In this document: one piece after another, positions 44,454 to 54,142 of the stretch
Numbering within the stretch: the stretch's first letter is position 1
How the letters are laid out: the number at the start of each line of letters is the position of its first letter
Source: Burkholderiales bacterium RIFCSPHIGHO2_01_FULL_63_240
GTDB lineage: Bacteria; Pseudomonadota; Gammaproteobacteria; Burkholderiales; Burkholderiaceae_C
DNA length: 64,000 nt
NCBI GenBank assembly: GCA_001770725.1
Contig: MERU01000002.1
Coordinates: 558,001 to 622,000 of the forward strand
Direction: 5' to 3'
The notes under the pieces: model-generated
The model's input: only the letters and a program-made list of their open reading frames with translations
The model's database searches: none
What the model was told of the DNA's origin: nothing
Program-made: the position numbers and the translations under genes

Positions 44454-47400
44454 TCAGCGCCAGCGCCACTGCCAGATGAAGTCGATGGCGTTGTCCTCAC
44501 CCGCCTGGGCCCGCACCTTGAAGCGCTGGGCCAGGCTGTAGATGAGCTGCCAGTTGCCCCCCGTCGCGCTGAGGTTGCGCTCGTAGCCCATGTACCAGTG
44601 CCGCGAGATCTGCTTGCCGACGCTGACCACGGTTTCGCGCACCGCTCCGTCGCTCTGGCTCACCGACAGCGTGTCCAGGCCCAGCAGGCCAATCACCCGG
44701 TCGGTCACCCCCGGCCCATCGTCGCCTGACAGCAGCGCCACCGCCGCCGTCTGCAGCAGCCCGATGTCCGCGCCACCCAACCCGGTCGGTGCGCGGCCCA
44801 GCACCAGCCACGACAGTTGCTCCGTCTCGGACAGCGTGGGCTCGGAGTACAGGCGGATGCGCGGGTCCTGCGCGGTGCCCGTGATGCGCACGCCCACCTT
44901 CACGTCGCTGTCCTGCGCGGTCGGGGTCTGTGGCCGCATGGCCAGGATGTCCAGGCGTGGGTTCTCGATCAGGCCATTGAAGGTGATGGCGCTGCGCACG
45001 ATGTCGAGCTTTTGCCCGTAGGCCGCGAACTTGGCCTGCTCCAGCCTGATCGCGCCATGCACGGCCGGCTTGTTGCGTGGCGTGGTGATCTGCAACTGTC
45101 CCTTGAGCACGCCCGTCAGGCCATGGCCCTTCAAGCGCAGCCGATCGCCCAGGTTGATGCCGAGGTCGGCATCGAGCGTGAGCTGCTTGCCGCCGATGCC
45201 CCCCGCGCCGCTTCCGGCCGGGGGCTTGTCGACATCGCCCGGCCGGTTGATGACGTTGACGTCGTCGCCGATCGTCGGGGCGCTGCCTTGGCTGATGTCG
45301 ATGAAGCCCTCGTCCACGCCGAACTGCCCCTTGACCTCCATGTTCCAGTCGTTCAACGTGGTCTCGGCTCGGCCGCTGACCACCACACGGCGGTCGATGC
45401 GCTGCAGGGCTGCAAAGCGATCGGCCGTCAGGGCCAGGCGGCCCGACAAGGGGCTCTTCAACTGCAACTCGCCCTCCAGCCCCACGCGCCCGCCTTGGGG
45501 CCCGCCAGTGGCCTCCAGTCGCGTCAGGCGGATGCGCTCGCCATCGAGGGCCATGCTCAGCCGCCCTTCCTGCAGGCTGATGCCCAGCAGGGCCTGAGAG
45601 GCGCTCAGCCCCGATCCCTCGACCTGACCGGTGAACTGCGGCTCGCCCAAGGTGCCGCCCAGTCGGGCCTGCACCATGGCCTGGCCACCCAGGCGCCAGC
45701 CAGCGGGCACCCAGGTCGCCAGCGCGCGCAGGTTGGCCACGTCCAGCTTCACCTCCCCGGCCAGCGACGACGAGGCGTCAGGCCAGGCATCGGCGCGCAG
45801 CGGCTGCACGACCTGGCGCCCGGTCAGCAGACCCAGCACCCGGCCCTCGATGCGCTGCTCGGCGATCCACACCCCCTGGCGTGCACGCAGGCTGACCCTG
45901 GCTTCGCGCAAGCCGAGCCGCTGCGCACGACCGCCTTCGATGCCGGGCTCCGAGAAACTGAGGTCACCCGATCGCCGGGAGACCAGCACGTCCACCTCCC
46001 ACGGCTGCGTGCCCCGCTGCATCAGCTTGAACTCGCCCCCGCTCACCAGGTCCCCCGTCCAGCCCTCGTCGGGCTGCCACAGCGCCAGCCAGGGCGCCAG
46101 CGGGAAAGGCGGCAGCACCAGCGACACCTCGTGCCAGGCTTCGTCGCCGGGTTGCTCGCCAGGCGTGCGCCACACGAGGCGGTCGAGCACGCCGCTCAGG
46201 CCCATGACCTGCAGGCGCGTGGCCGCCACCTGCCAGGCAGATTGCCGGGCGTCGTTGCGCCAGCTGAGGTCGGTGGGCTCCAGGCGCAGCAGCGGCGGTC
46301 GGCCGCGAGGCTGCTCCCAGGCAAGCTGGGCTTCACCCAAGTGAGCCTGCCAGCTCTGCTCGGTGGCCGTGCTGCGCCAGTTGCCGGACACGGCCATGGC
46401 CAGGCGCACGGCACGCGCGGTGTCCACCTCGCCTTCGCGCAGCGGTGCGCCCTCGCCATCGAGGCGGATGCGGTGTGAGGCCGCGCTGCCCTCCACGCCC
46501 AACGCCAGCCGAGCGAGGCGCCAACTGCTCAGGCGGGCGTCCTGCAAGGCCCACTTCGCCGACATGCGGCCATCGGCCTGCGTGAGGTCGAGCTCGCCCT
46601 CGCCTTCGACCGACGCCACCTGCCAGACGGGCTGCTCGGCGCGGGTGGCGGCCAGCTCCTGCCCGCTCATCTTGTAGCTCAGGGACCGCAAAGGCCAGGC
46701 ACCATGGGCCTGCAGGCTGAAGCGGCCCCGCATGCGCTCGGCCCCCAGGGCAGCCGCCCAGGGCGACAAAGAGGCGATGTCGGGGGCCTGCACATCGAGT
46801 TCCCATTTGCCGGACGGCTTGCCTGGCGACGGACCCGCCGCGGCGCCGCGCGCGCCCAGGCCTTTGAGCTGCAGGCGGTTGCCGCCCAGGCTGACCTGCG
46901 CATCAAGCTTCATCTCGCTGGCCGAGCGCGGAGCGGACCAATGGCCCTGCCCCGCCAGCGGCACACCCGCCAGGCTGCTCGATGCCAGCGTCCACGCCAG
47001 CGAGCCAGCGGTGTTGCCATCCAGGTCAAAGCTCCCCTGCCCGGACAGGCTGGTCGCGCCACCGAGCGCTGCAGGCCAGGGCAACCAGGCGCGCGGATCA
47101 AACCGATCGAGCCGCATGCGACCGGCCACCGCCCAGCCCCCTTGCTCGGCACCCAGGCCCCAGCGCAGCTTCACGCCTTCGATGCTGGCTTGTGCTGGGC
47201 CCGAGGCCAGTTGCAAGGCCTGGATGTCCCATTGATTTGGCGACAGCTGGCTGCCCAGGCTCAGGCTCACAGGGACCTGGTTGAGCGATCGCCCGGCCAC
47301 CTCGTGAACGGCGCCGCTCAGGCGCAGGTCCACCGCCCCGGCCAGGCCCGAGGCACCCGCGGTCGGCTTCCACCGCAGCTCGCCCGCCAGGGCCAGGTCG

Positions 47401-48719
47401 GGCAGGCTGCCCAGCAGCGCTCTGGGCGCGAGGTCCTGCACCCGGACCACCAGGGGCTGCCGCCCCATGAGCGGCCCGCTGAGCAGCAGCCGCGCAGGTT
47501 GCTGCACCGTGCGACCGGGCAAGGTCACCGTCAGGTCGGTGCGCAGCTCGCGCCAGGTGTCCGCCGTCGCCTGGCTGACCAGGGTGCGATCGATGGCCAG
47601 TTGGCCCTTCGCGGCCAGCCAAGGCAGCCGACCGTCATCCCAGGCGCCCCCCAGGCCGTTGGCCAGGTCCACGCGCACCACCAGGTCGCGCGCGGCGTGG
47701 TCATCGAAGTCGACGCGCCCGCGGATCGCCGAGCGAGGCAGCCCGGGCCACAAGGCCGCCAGGTCCAGCTCATCGATGTCCAGCCTGCCCCTGGGCACAG
47801 GCCAGGGCGCAAAGGGCTGCACACCGACGTCCGCACGCAAGCCTTGCACCGCGCCCCGCTCGGGCTGCCAGCGCACGTCCAGTTGCAGGCCGAAATCTTT
47901 CAGCGGGCCACGCGCGTGCAGCTTCACCGCGCCGGCGCCGGCCAGCAGGCTGTCGCCCGAGGCAGCGGCCTCTCGGCGGCCCTGGGCCTGCAGGTCGGCC
48001 TCCAGCGGCAGCGTGCCGGTCGCCCCCAGCCCCAACTCGCCAGACAGCGTCCAGTCGGTCCAGGCCAGGCTGCGCAGGCGCACGGCGTGGCGCATCGGTC
48101 CCAGGCGCAGCTCGGCATCCAGTTGGCGCAGGGGCTGCCCACCGGTCAAACCATGGAGCTCGGCCAGTTCAACCCGACCGATGGTCAGGCTGACAGGCAA
48201 GCTCAGGTCGGTGGGGGGGGGGCTGGGCTGCGCCTTCGGGTCGGTCACCCACTTCAAGTCCATGCGACGCCCGCTCAGGCGGTCCACCTGAACCCCCAGC
48301 CACCATGGCGCGCCACGATCGACGACCACGCGCATGCCTTGCCAACTGGGCTGCTGCCAGACCAGTCGCCCGCCGCGCGGCAAGGCCACCTCCAGGCGCT
48401 CCGCGTCGAAGTCACCCAGCAAGGCCCCGCGGGGCTCCACCACCGTCACACCGGGCAAGTGCGGCAACACCTGCTGGGTCAGCCATTCACCATGCAGCAG
48501 CGCCCAAGCCGCCCACAGGCCGAGCAGCGCCAGCAAAAGCAGCGACAGCGGTGCCCAGGCCAGCCGCCACGCGAACGACAACAGCAGGCGCAGCACCCGC
48601 CAGCCCCCCTTCGTCGGCTTCAGGTCCTGAGGACCCGTCGGAGCCGCCTCGGGCGCAATGGCCGCGCCGATTTGTGCGCCACCTGTTTCGTCGGCCGGGT
48701 CGTTGCGAGGATCGCTCAC
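44454..48719 (-). CDS. tamB: Translocation and assembly module inner-membrane component TamB
   Basis: 1421 residues from a GTG at 48719 that overlaps the tamA stop (GTGA); the longer in-frame reading is antisense noise over tamA. One N-terminal transmembrane helix (about residues 50-72) is followed by a very long beta-rich periplasmic region and the C-terminal DUF490 domain with GVRITGTAQDPRIRLYSEPT and ELSWLVLGR, ending in DFIWQWRWR. TamB spans the periplasm and, with TamA, supports outer-membrane protein insertion and phospholipid transport. The pairing with tamA is as expected. Confidence 0.94.
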   Translation of the reverse strand: MSDPRNDPADETGGAQIGAAIAPEAAPTGPQDLKPTKGGWRVLRLLLSFAWRLAWAPLSLLLLALLGLWAAWALLHGEWLTQQVLPHLPGVTVVEPRGALLGDFDAERLEVALPRGGRLVWQQPSWQGMRVVVDRGAPWWLGVQVDRLSGRRMDLKWVTDPKAQPSPPPTDLSLPVSLTIGRVELAELHGLTGGQPLRQLDAELRLGPMRHAVRLRSLAWTDWTLSGELGLGATGTLPLEADLQAQGRREAAASGDSLLAGAGAVKLHARGPLKDFGLQLDVRWQPERGAVQGLRADVGVQPFAPWPVPRGRLDIDELDLAALWPGLPRSAIRGRVDFDDHAARDLVVRVDLANGLGGAWDDGRLPWLAAKGQLAIDRTLVSQATADTWRELRTDLTVTLPGRTVQQPARLLLSGPLMGRQPLVVRVQDLAPRALLGSLPDLALAGELRWKPTAGASGLAGAVDLRLSGAVHEVAGRSLNQVPVSLSLGSQLSPNQWDIQALQLASGPAQASIEGVKLRWGLGAEQGGWAVAGRMRLDRFDPRAWLPWPAALGGATSLSGQGSFDLDGNTAGSLAWTLASSSLAGVPLAGQGHWSAPRSASEMKLDAQVSLGGNRLQLKGLGARGAAAGPSPGKPSGKWELDVQAPDIASLSPWAAALGAERMRGRFSLQAHGAWPLRSLSYKMSGQELAATRAEQPVWQVASVEGEGELDLTQADGRMSAKWALQDARLSSWRLARLALGVEGSAASHRIRLDGEGAPLREGEVDTARAVRLAMAVSGNWRSTATEQSWQAHLGEAQLAWEQPRGRPPLLRLEPTDLSWRNDARQSAWQVAATRLQVMGLSGVLDRLVWRTPGEQPGDEAWHEVSLVLPPFPLAPWLALWQPDEGWTGDLVSGGEFKLMQRGTQPWEVDVLVSRRSGDLSFSEPGIEGGRAQRLGLREARVSLRARQGVWIAEQRIEGRVLGLLTGRQVVQPLRADAWPDASSSLAGEVKLDVANLRALATWVPAGWRLGGQAMVQARLGGTLGEPQFTGQVEGSGLSASQALLGISLQEGRLSMALDGERIRLTRLEATGGPQGGRVGLEGELQLKSPLSGRLALTADRFAALQRIDRRVVVSGRAETTLNDWNMEVKGQFGVDEGFIDISQGSAPTIGDDVNVINRPGDVDKPPAGSGAGGIGGKQLTLDADLGINLGDRLRLKGHGLTGVLKGQLQITTPRNKPAVHGAIRLEQAKFAAYGQKLDIVRSAITFNGLIENPRLDILAMRPQTPTAQDSDVKVGVRITGTAQDPRIRLYSEPTLSETEQLSWLVLGRAPTGLGGADIGLLQTAAVALLSGDDGPGVTDRVIGLLGLDTLSVSQSDGAVRETVVSVGKQISRHWYMGYERNLSATGGNWQLIYSLAQRFKVRAQAGEDNAIDFIWQWRWR

Positions 48720-50686
48720 AGGCTGACCCCGACGCTGAAGTGGAGCCGCCACTCGTCGGTGGACACGCCCCGCGCGATGTCGATGCGGAAAGGCCCCACC
48801 GGGCTGCGCCAGCGGATGCCCACGCCATGGCCACGCTTGAGCGCCCACTGGTCGATCCGCTCGGCCGCGTCACCGACGTCCATGAAGACGGCACCCAGCA
48901 GGTTGGGCTGGCCCGGCCACAGCGGGTGGGACAGCTCGATGCTGCCCGTGCCCAGCACCCGGCCACCGGTGGTCACGCCATCGCGTTCAACACCGATGGA
49001 GCGGTAGGCATAACCGCGGATCGAGTCGTCGCCACCTGCACGGAACAGCAGCGCATCGGGCACGCTGACGTTGTCACGCGCCAGCACCTGGCCGCCCTCT
49101 GCACGGAACTGCAACTGCCAGGACGCTGGCAGAGGCAGGTAGGCCGTGAAGCGGCCATGCACCCGAGCGAAGGGCCCGCTCGCATCGAGCGCCGACACGG
49201 AGTGACCGCCTGTCAGCGCCAACATCGTCGTGGTGCCACGGGTCGGCAGCACCTGGCTGTCGACATCCCGGAAGATCCACTGCGAGGTGAAGCTCAGCGC
49301 GGTCGCGTCGGCCACCAGCAGGTCCGAGGCCGAGCGCACCGTGGTGCGCAAAGCCTCGACGTAATCGGTGCGCTCCAGCCGGTCGCCCTCGCGCAGGCGC
49401 CCCACCTTCAGGCGCTGCGTGCGCGTGATGGCGTTGTCGTTGTCCTCGATGCTGGAAGCCTGCACCGAGGCCAGCCCGCGCTTGCGCCCTGGCCACGGGT
49501 GCGACAGCAGGTCGATCAGGCCGTCCGACACGCGCACGCCCAGTTGCACCTTGGTGCGCACCTGCCAGTCCAGGTCGAAGGGGTTGCGATGCAGGTGTTC
49601 AAAGGACACGCGCGGCCCGTTGTCGCTGCTCGCACCAATGCCGACCGACGCTTCCTGGATGGGCGACTCGCGCACCTGCACGATCAGCGGCGTGGCCTCG
49701 GGGTGGTTGACGTCGAAAGCCGGCGCCACGTAGACGCTTTCGAACAGGTTGACCTTCTGGAGGCGCTCCTGCCAGTCCAGCACCTGCCGCTCGCGGTAAG
49801 GCTGCCCCGGCCGGAACGGCGCCAGGTTGAGGATGGCCGAAGGCGGCTGGCGCTCCAGCCCCTCGATGCGCACCTCGCCAAACGAAAAAGCCGGCCCCGA
49901 GTCGGCCACCAGGAACAGGCTGGCCGTGTGCGCCTGAGCATCCACCGTGGCCGAGGTGCCGCTCCAGCTCGCCATCGGGTAGGTGTCGGCCCGCAGACGG
50001 GCCAGAGCGGTGTTCTTGGCGTTGGACCAGTCGGCCTGCCGAAAGGGCTCGTCTTGCGGCAGGCCCCAGTTGTCGGCCATGTCCTCGGTCAGCTCCTTGG
50101 CGTCCTCGTCGTTGGCTGACAAACGGGTGTCGAGCTCACCTTCGTAGACGAACTGCACGCTTTGCACCACCGTGCGCGGCCCGGGCTCGACGATGACGTG
50201 CACCAGCGTCGGCGCGACCTGGGCACCGGGCGCCGGGGCCTGCGATGCGGAGGCCGTGCCGCTGCCATCGCCCGTCCCGTCGTCCACCGTGATGCGCACC
50301 CGCGCGGCAAAGTAGCCCTCGGCCTCCAGCAAAGCGCGGGCTTGTGTGGGCACCTGGGCCAGCAGGCGGCGCAATTCGCCACGGGTGATGCGCAAGGCAG
50401 ACGGCGCGGGGTCGTCGCCCTCCGCCGACGCGTCAACGTCTTCGGTCTGACGGGCCTCACGCTGGTAGCGGGCCAGGTCGAGGTTTTCCATCAACAGGTC
50501 ATCGAGCGGCGAAGGCGCCTCCACCGTCAGTTGCCAGTCCACCGGCCGCGGGGCGCGGCGCACCGTGGTGCCCGGTGCGGCAACGTCTGGCGCACTGGCG
50601 GACGGCTGCGCCCACCCTGCGTCAGCGGACACCAGGGCGACCGCGCCAACCACCGCGGCAAGCAACACACCAGCCGGACGCCTCAT
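48716..50686 (-). CDS. tamA: Outer-membrane autotransporter assembly protein TamA
   Basis: 656 residues. Signal peptide about 1-27 (ending AGWAQ). Three POTRA-like repeats cover about 45-330 (VDWQLTVEAPSPLDDLLMENL starts the first; ILNLAPFRPGQPYRERQVLDW is in the last). A BamA-type C-terminal barrel follows with the FRAGGDDSIRGYAYRSIG signature of surface antigen/Omp85 proteins and the final LHFSVGVSL strand. The ATG at 50686 shares one base with the stop of the VWA gene upstream (TGATG), and a GTG one codon earlier is possible. Its stop overlaps tamB. Confidence 0.94.
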   Translation of the reverse strand: MRRPAGVLLAAVVGAVALVSADAGWAQPSASAPDVAAPGTTVRRAPRPVDWQLTVEAPSPLDDLLMENLDLARYQREARQTEDVDASAEGDDPAPSALRITRGELRRLLAQVPTQARALLEAEGYFAARVRITVDDGTGDGSGTASASQAPAPGAQVAPTLVHVIVEPGPRTVVQSVQFVYEGELDTRLSANDEDAKELTEDMADNWGLPQDEPFRQADWSNAKNTALARLRADTYPMASWSGTSATVDAQAHTASLFLVADSGPAFSFGEVRIEGLERQPPSAILNLAPFRPGQPYRERQVLDWQERLQKVNLFESVYVAPAFDVNHPEATPLIVQVRESPIQEASVGIGASSDNGPRVSFEHLHRNPFDLDWQVRTKVQLGVRVSDGLIDLLSHPWPGRKRGLASVQASSIEDNDNAITRTQRLKVGRLREGDRLERTDYVEALRTTVRSASDLLVADATALSFTSQWIFRDVDSQVLPTRGTTTMLALTGGHSVSALDASGPFARVHGRFTAYLPLPASWQLQFRAEGGQVLARDNVSVPDALLFRAGGDDSIRGYAYRSIGVERDGVTTGGRVLGTGSIELSHPLWPGQPNLLGAVFMDVGDAAERIDQWALKRGHGVGIRWRSPVGPFRIDIARGVSTDEWRLHFSVGVSL

Positions 50687-51858
50687 CACTTGCTCAGCAG
50701 CCGCATCGCGCTCTCAAGCCCTTGCAGGCTCATCGGGAACATGCGCCCGCCCATGAGCTGCCGCATGATCGACACGCTCTGGCGGTACTCCCACACCCCC
50801 GGCTGCTCCGGGTTGATCCACACGTGCTGCGGGAAGGCGTGCGTCAGGCGGCCGATCCACTCCGCGCCAGCCTCTTCGTTGTTGTACTCGACGCTGCCGT
50901 GCGCCTGCAGGATCTCGTAGGGGCTCATGGTCGCGTCGCCCACGAAGATCAGCTTGTAGTCCTTGTTGTACTTGCGGATGATGTCCCAGGTCGGGATCTT
51001 CTCGGTGAAGCGCCGGTGGTTGTTCTTCCACATGAAGTCGTAGACACAGTTGTGGAAGTAATAGAACTCCAGGTGCTTGAACTCGCTCTTGGCGGCCGAG
51101 AACATTTCTTCCACCCGGTGGATGTGGTCGTCCATCGAGCCGCCCACGTCCATCAGCAGCAGCACCTTGACCGCGTTGTGCCGCTCGGGCACCAGCTTGA
51201 TGTCGAGCATGCCGGCGTTGGCCGCCGTGCTGTGGATGGTGTCGTCGAGGTCGAGCACCTCGGCTGCGCCCTGGCGCGCGAACTTGCGCAGGCGACGCAG
51301 CGCCACCTTGATGCTGCGCGTGTCGAGCTCGATGCTGTCGTCGTAGTCCTTGAACTCGCGCTGGTCCCAGACCTTGACGGCCTTGCGGTGGCGGGACTTG
51401 TCCTGCCCGATGCGGATGCCCTCGGGGTTGTAGCCATGCGCGCCGAACGGCGAGGTGCCGCCCGTGCCGATCCACTTGTTGCCACCCTCGTGGCGCTCTT
51501 TCTGCTCCTTGAGCAGCTCCTGGATGCGGTCCATGAGCTTGTCCCAGCCCATGGCTTCGATCTTGGCGCGGTCTTCGGGCGTGAGTTCGCGCTCGAAGTG
51601 CTTGCGCAGCCACTCCAAGGGAATCTCCTTACCGAAATCGACAGCCTCGGTCACCCCCCTGAAATAAGTGGAGAAAGCGCGGTCGAATTTATCAAAGTGC
51701 GCCTCGTTCTTGACCAAGGTGGTGCGGGCCAGGTGGTAGAACTCATCCACCGAAGGTTCGATCACGTCCTGCTTGATGGCTTCCAGCAACGTGAGGTACT
51801 CCGGAATGGTGACCGGCAAACGTGCCGCACGCAACGCGAAGAAGAAGTCAATGAGCAT
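50686..51858 (-). CDS. CoxE-like VWA domain protein
   Basis: 390 residues. The N-terminal part (LIDFFFALRAARLPVTIPEY) and the C-terminal VWA domain are those of the CoxE-like proteins that work with MoxR-type AAA+ ATPases, probably as chaperones in metalloenzyme or complex maturation. The metal-ion site reads LLLMDVGGSMDDHI, so the usual DxSxS is DxGxS. Later segments IFVGDATMSPYEI and WINPEQPGVWEYRQS are conserved in this group. The ATG at 51858 was chosen; the reading adds 30 residues upstream. The stop is fused to the tamA start. The matching MoxR gene lies 1.3 kb away beyond a cyclase gene. Confidence 0.88.
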   Translation of the reverse strand: MLIDFFFALRAARLPVTIPEYLTLLEAIKQDVIEPSVDEFYHLARTTLVKNEAHFDKFDRAFSTYFRGVTEAVDFGKEIPLEWLRKHFERELTPEDRAKIEAMGWDKLMDRIQELLKEQKERHEGGNKWIGTGGTSPFGAHGYNPEGIRIGQDKSRHRKAVKVWDQREFKDYDDSIELDTRSIKVALRRLRKFARQGAAEVLDLDDTIHSTAANAGMLDIKLVPERHNAVKVLLLMDVGGSMDDHIHRVEEMFSAAKSEFKHLEFYYFHNCVYDFMWKNNHRRFTEKIPTWDIIRKYNKDYKLIFVGDATMSPYEILQAHGSVEYNNEEAGAEWIGRLTHAFPQHVWINPEQPGVWEYRQSVSIMRQLMGGRMFPMSLQGLESAMRLLSK

Positions 51859-51923
51859 AGGCAGTCCTGGGAATCTCGTGCTATTTTGGGCCCTGATCGG
51901 CATCGTCGCCACATCAGGGGCTG

Positions 51924-53144
51924 ATGAGTGCGACGCCTTTGGGGACACCTGAGTTGTCTGGCCCCGACATGCAATTGCGACACCTGCTGCTGGCCTACGT
52001 CATGTTGACGTACGCCTTCACCACCTCGATGTGGTTCATTGCGGGCACCTGGATGGGCCTGTCACGCAAGGCTGCCTCGGACTGGCTGCGCGCCAACCTC
52101 ATGGCCGGGCTGGCCCTGGTGCTGCTGCTGATGGACATCGGGCTGCCCCGACCGGTCTGCCTGCTGCTGTCCTCGTCGCTGCTGATCCTCTCGTCGGTTT
52201 CGCTGAGGCGCGGGCTGCAGTCCTTCTTCCGTCAGCCACACGCCGTCGTCAGGCAGGTGCTGGTGGCGGCCATCCCGACGGCGCTCAATTTCCTGGTCTG
52301 GCTGCCCATGGGGCTGATCACGACCGGCATCGTTTCGTCCTGCCTCGTGGCCGCGGCCATCCTGGTCAAGGTCGCCTGCGACACCCACACGGTCCTGGCG
52401 CGCGAGTTCCGCCCGGGCACCGCCCTGGCCGCCGATGTCATGCTGGGCATCACGGCCTTCTTTTTTGTTGCCATCGCCATCGGTGCCCTGATCTCGCGCT
52501 TCCTGCCCACCTGGATGCCCGAGACGGACACCGTCCAGACCGTGCTGGCCATCTCGGCCTCCGGGCTGTCGATCAGCGTGTGCTTCGTGCTGGGCTACAT
52601 CGTCGTCATGCGCCTGGTCTACCGCCTGCAGCACCTGTCCCAGCACGACAGCCTGACCGGCCTGCTCAACCGCCGCGCCATCGAAAACAGCCTGGACAAG
52701 GAAGCCCAGCGCCTGCAGCGCTTCGGGGAAATTTACTCGGTCATGCTGGTGGACATCGATCACTTCAAGCGCATCAACGACCACCTCGGCCATGCTGCGG
52801 GCGACGAGGTGCTGCGAGCGGTCGCCACCATCCTCAAGGACCACGCCCGCGAGGTCGACCGCGTGGCGCGCTACGGCGGCGAGGAGTTCTGCGTGCTGCT
52901 GCCCCACACCGACCACGAAGGCGCCCTGCAGGCCGCCGAGCGCCTGCGCAGCGCGGTTCACCGCACCGACATCCCCTGGCAGGACGAGCAGATCTGCGTG
53001 ACCATCAGCACCGGCCTGGCCACCGCGCAAGACCCGGACGAGCCGCTGCACGCCTTGCTCAAGCGAGCCGACGACGCGCTCTATTGCGCCAAGACCGAGG
53101 GCCGCAACCGCGTGGTCGCATCGCCCGCCCGCCAAGTGGCCTGA
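51924..53144 (+). CDS. Membrane diguanylate cyclase (MASE-like sensor, GGDEF)
   Basis: 406 residues. Six or seven hydrophobic helices fill residues 18-210 and form an unnamed integral-membrane sensor. The GGDEF domain begins at about 235 with HDSLTGLLNRRAIENSL; the active site is GGEEF, and the inhibitory site REVD stands exactly 5 residues before it, so feedback control by c-di-GMP is expected. AGGGG precedes the ATG at 51924 closely; an ATG at 51969 is also possible. The gene is inserted between the VWA and MoxR genes and runs opposite to both. Confidence 0.92.
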   Translation: MSATPLGTPELSGPDMQLRHLLLAYVMLTYAFTTSMWFIAGTWMGLSRKAASDWLRANLMAGLALVLLLMDIGLPRPVCLLLSSSLLILSSVSLRRGLQSFFRQPHAVVRQVLVAAIPTALNFLVWLPMGLITTGIVSSCLVAAAILVKVACDTHTVLAREFRPGTALAADVMLGITAFFFVAIAIGALISRFLPTWMPETDTVQTVLAISASGLSISVCFVLGYIVVMRLVYRLQHLSQHDSLTGLLNRRAIENSLDKEAQRLQRFGEIYSVMLVDIDHFKRINDHLGHAAGDEVLRAVATILKDHAREVDRVARYGGEEFCVLLPHTDHEGALQAAERLRSAVHRTDIPWQDEQICVTISTGLATAQDPDEPLHALLKRADDALYCAKTEGRNRVVASPARQVA

Positions 53145-53149
53145 AAGCA

Positions 53150-53174
53150 AAAGCCGGCCTCGGGGGCCGGCTTT
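53150..53174. terminator. Intrinsic terminator between cyclase and moxR
   Basis: Perfect 10-bp stem AAAGCCGGCC / GGCCGGCTTT with loop TCGGG. It starts 5 bases after the cyclase stop and also lies 20 bases past the moxR end; A/T flanks on both sides. Confidence 0.8.
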
Positions 53175-53193
53175 GCACACATGCGTCTGTTGA

Positions 53194-54036
53194 TCAGCGG
53201 TTGTGGCGGGCCATGTAGACCAGCTTTTCGAACAGGCTGAGGTCTTGCTCGTTCTTGAGCAGCGCGCCCACCAGCGGCGGCACGCTGACCTTGTCGTCCT
53301 TGCTTTGCAGGGCCTCGAGCGGGATGTCCTCGGCCACCAGCAGCTTGAGCCAGTCGATCAGCTCGGAGGTGCTGGGCTTCTTCTTGAGCCCCGGCAGGTT
53401 TCGCACCTCGTAGAAGTGGCGCATGGCGGCCGACAGCAGGTCCTGGCGGATGTTGGGGAAGTGCACCTCGACGATCTGCTTCATCGTGGTCGCGTCGGGG
53501 AAGCGGATGTAGTGGAAGAAGCAGCGGCGCAGGAAGGCATCCGGCAGGTCCTTCTCGTTGTTCGAGGTGATGATCACCAGCGGGCGGTGCCGGGCCTTGA
53601 CCAGCTGGCGCGTCTCGTAGACGTAGAACTCCATGCGGTCGATTTCGCGCAGCAGGTCGTTCGGGAACTCGATGTCGGCCTTGTCGATCTCGTCGATCAG
53701 CAGGGCGACCGGCTGGTCGGCGTCGAAGGCCTGCCACAGCACGCCCTTGACGATGTAGTTGTGGATGTCCTTGACCTTCTCGTCACCGAGCTGGCTGTCG
53801 CGCAAACGGGACACCGCGTCGTACTCGTACAACCCTTGCTGGGCCTTGGTGGTCGATTTGATGTGCCATTGAAGCAACGGCATGCCCAGGGCCTCGGAAA
53901 CCTGCTCGGCCAGCATCGTCTTGCCCGTGCCCGGCTCGCCCTTGACCAGCAGCGGCCGCTGCAGCTTCAGCGCCGCGTTCACGGCGAGTTTGAGGTCTTC
54001 GGTGGCGACGTATTGATCGGTACCTTGGAATTTCAT
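53194..54036 (-). CDS. MoxR family AAA+ ATPase
   Basis: 280 residues, usual length for the family. Walker A VKGEPGTGKTMLAEQV, Walker B PVALLIDEIDKADIEFPNDLL and sensor region PLVIITSNNEKDLPDAFLRRC are visible. These ATPases work with VWA proteins to mature or load cofactors into enzyme complexes. The start MKFQGTDQYVATEDLKLAV is the conserved beginning; the reading upstream overlaps the divergent cytochrome gene and is a shadow. Its probable VWA partner is at 50686-51858, separated by the cyclase. Confidence 0.93.
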   Translation of the reverse strand: MKFQGTDQYVATEDLKLAVNAALKLQRPLLVKGEPGTGKTMLAEQVSEALGMPLLQWHIKSTTKAQQGLYEYDAVSRLRDSQLGDEKVKDIHNYIVKGVLWQAFDADQPVALLIDEIDKADIEFPNDLLREIDRMEFYVYETRQLVKARHRPLVIITSNNEKDLPDAFLRRCFFHYIRFPDATTMKQIVEVHFPNIRQDLLSAAMRHFYEVRNLPGLKKKPSTSELIDWLKLLVAEDIPLEALQSKDDKVSVPPLVGALLKNEQDLSLFEKLVYMARHNR

Positions 54037-54142
54037 GCGCTGGCTCAACCGGGTTGTTACTGTGTTCGAGTATAGGGCGGGCCCCAATAATGGGTTGTTT
54101 ACCCGTGTGTTTCCCCGCCCGTCATTCTCACCTGACAGCCCC

